DNA from: CFX2 sp014338005
GTDB taxonomy: Bacteria > Chloroflexota > Anaerolineae > Aggregatilineales > Phototrophicaceae
Direction of reading: 5' to 3'
Assembly: GCA_030263555.1 (NCBI GenBank)
Contig: SZPE01000007.1
Span: 26,465-90,464 of the forward strand
DNA length: 64,000 nucleotides
This document shows, piece by piece, positions 62,739-64,000 of this stretch (position 1 is the stretch's first letter; each line of letters opens with the position of its first letter). The notes under the pieces are model-generated. The model had not been told where the DNA came from, did not search any database, and saw only the letters and a program-made list of their open reading frames with translations. Position numbers and translations under genes: made by a program.

Positions 62739-63930
62739 GAATGGGACGATCCCATGTCTGGGCGATGTTCTGGTGCGCTAACCAGAAGCACTTGCGAACC
62801 GCCTCCGCCGTCGGGAACGCGCCTTTGGTCTTGGTGGCCTTGCGTAACTGGCGGTTGTAAGCCTCAATCGGGTTGGTGGTGTAGATCAAGCGCCGGATTT
62901 CGGGTGTGTAGGCAAACATGGTTGCCAACGCTTCCCAGTGGTTCTCCCACGAGCGTACCGCCAGGGCATACTTGTCGCTCCAGTGTTCACTCAGTTGCAG
63001 CAGCGCCATCTCAGCCGCCTCACGGGTCGGCGACTGGTAGATGGCCTTCAAGTCCGCCGTAAACGCCTTGCGGTCTTTCTGGGTGACATATTTGAGGCTG
63101 TAACGCACCTGATGCACCAGGCAGCGCTGGACTTCCGTCTGGGGGAAGACGGCTTCCAGGGCATCCTCAAAGCCGCTCAACCCATCCACACAGGCGATAA
63201 ACACGTTCTGCACACCCCGGTTCTTCAGTTCCGTGATGACATTGAGCCAGAAGCTGCTGCCTTCCGCACCGTCGCCGACCCAATGTCCCAATACGTCTTT
63301 CCTGCCTTCCAGGTCAATCCCCATCACCAGATACACGGCGACATTCACGATCTTGTGCTCGCGCTTGAGCTTGACGTGGATGGCATCCAGCCACCAGATC
63401 GCCCACTGGCTCGCCAGCGGGCGGCTCTGCCAGGCTTCCACCAGCGGCAGCACCTTGTCCGTGATCTTGCTGACGGTTTCCGGGCTGGTCTCGATCCCAT
63501 ACATGTCCTGCAAGGCACTCTGGATGTCGCGCACGGTCATGCCGCGCGCGTACATGGCGATGATTTTGTCTTCCAGTTCACTGCTGCTGGTCTCGTATTT
63601 GCGCAGCGCCTGCGGCTCGAAGCTGCCGTTGCGGTCGCGCGGCACGCGCACCTCGACTTCACCGCTGCTGGTCTTCACCCGGCGCGTGCGCTTGCCATTG
63701 CGACTATTGCCGCTGTTGCGCCCTTTGGCCTCATATGGCTCGTAACCCAGATGGGCACTCATCTCGCCTTCCAGCATCGCCGTTAGCGTCTTGCCGAACA
63801 GCCGGGCAAACACCCCATCTTTGCCGGTCAAGTCGTCGATGCTCTTGGCCTTTGCCAGTTCTGCCAGGACGGTTTCGACATCCGGCAGGTGCGGCAGGGT
63901 CGGTTTTGGGGTATCCTGGTTGTTGTTCAT
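62647..63930 (-). CDS. IS256-family transposase (C-terminus altered by duplication)
   Basis: The 427-residue transposase has the DDE features of IS256 mutator-type enzymes: WWLDAIHVKLKREHKIVN with the first Asp, FIACVDGLSGFEDAL with the second, and IRRLIYTTNPIEAYNRQLRK with the last Glu. The end is changed: after RFEGR it reads QLGTDPQPARHSL and stops in the duplicated sequence. Without the duplication it would read RFEGRIPL. It may still work because the catalytic part is complete. Confidence 0.9.
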   Translation of the reverse strand: MNNNQDTPKPTLPHLPDVETVLAELAKAKSIDDLTGKDGVFARLFGKTLTAMLEGEMSAHLGYEPYEAKGRNSGNSRNGKRTRRVKTSSGEVEVRVPRDRNGSFEPQALRKYETSSSELEDKIIAMYARGMTVRDIQSALQDMYGIETSPETVSKITDKVLPLVEAWQSRPLASQWAIWWLDAIHVKLKREHKIVNVAVYLVMGIDLEGRKDVLGHWVGDGAEGSSFWLNVITELKNRGVQNVFIACVDGLSGFEDALEAVFPQTEVQRCLVHQVRYSLKYVTQKDRKAFTADLKAIYQSPTREAAEMALLQLSEHWSDKYALAVRSWENHWEALATMFAYTPEIRRLIYTTNPIEAYNRQLRKATKTKGAFPTAEAVRKCFWLAHQNIAQTWDRPIHNWELILNQLAIRFEGRQLGTDPQPARHSL

Positions 63931-64000
63931 GGTCGTGTCCTTTCCTCGTTCCTCTATTCTCTACCTGACACGCCATTTACACCATTTATTTTACAGACTC

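Larger units (their letters stand above)
62594..63998 (-). mobile_element. IS256-family insertion sequence
   Basis: Imperfect terminal inverted repeats bound the element: GTCTGT...GGTGTAAATG at 62594-62625 and its inverse at 63967-63998. The 1405-bp size is normal for IS256. Only two bases of the right flank are in the window, so a target duplication cannot be tested. Confidence 0.82.

Overview
The window looks like a GC-rich chromosomal segment of a heterotrophic bacterium, most likely a member of the Chloroflexota (Anaerolineae-like). This rests on the gene mix, not on a marker comparison: several sugar-binding-protein ABC systems without their own ATPase, Thr/Pro-rich linkers on membrane-anchored proteins, tandem Kelch and WD40 propellers, frequent GTG/TTG starts, and an rpsA-rpsU-infA group.

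Region 1 (1-15385) is a glycan-use locus. On the minus strand lie a GH94 phosphorylase, a solute-binding protein (SBP), a very large SBP fused to carbohydrate-binding-like domains, two permeases, and an NHL-TPR-Yip1 membrane protein that runs off the left edge. A divergent LacI regulator leads a plus-strand set with a GH144/glycoamylase-type enzyme and a GH35-type enzyme. The enzymes suggest beta-glucan (perhaps beta-1,2-glucan) or beta-galactoside use. Region 2 (15498-25084) is mixed housekeeping: methyltransferase, membrane proteins, a head-GIN lipoprotein, an SH3 protein, two P-loop ATPases, an IS remnant, an acyl-CoA carboxylase beta subunit and a family 2 glycosyltransferase.

Region 3 (25310-36083) holds a TIR-membrane-FGE fusion followed by a secreted protein and an oxidoreductase, an orphan BMP-type binding protein, twin Kelch proteins, an acetyltransferase, an unknown Cys-rich protein with a radical SAM enzyme, and a small membrane protein. 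Region 4 (36286-47123) has a MoxR ATPase, acetyltransferase, response regulator, lone SBP, aminotransferase, an unknown protein, and an E1alpha-E1beta-E2 2-oxoacid dehydrogenase operon.

Region 5 (47222-54349) is a second glycan locus: GH15, GH66, two permeases, SBP and a LacI regulator, with matching palindromic operators. The enzymes point to dextran or isomaltooligosaccharides. Region 6 (54594-64000) has an AraC/VOC remnant, a DUF1801 protein, a short-armed tRNA with a UAA anticodon, translation genes, a decayed membrane glycosyltransferase, a flavin-type oxidase, UbiX, twin WD40 proteins and an IS256-family element whose transposase C-terminus is changed by a 49-bp tandem duplication.

Both glycan loci share one design: the SBP gene is followed by a strong intercistronic hairpin before the permeases, and no ATPase gene is present, so a shared ATPase elsewhere is expected. 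The least familiar parts are the NHL-TPR-Yip1 protein and the CBM-SBP fusion in region 1, the TIR-FGE fusion, and the UAA tRNA without a long variable arm.
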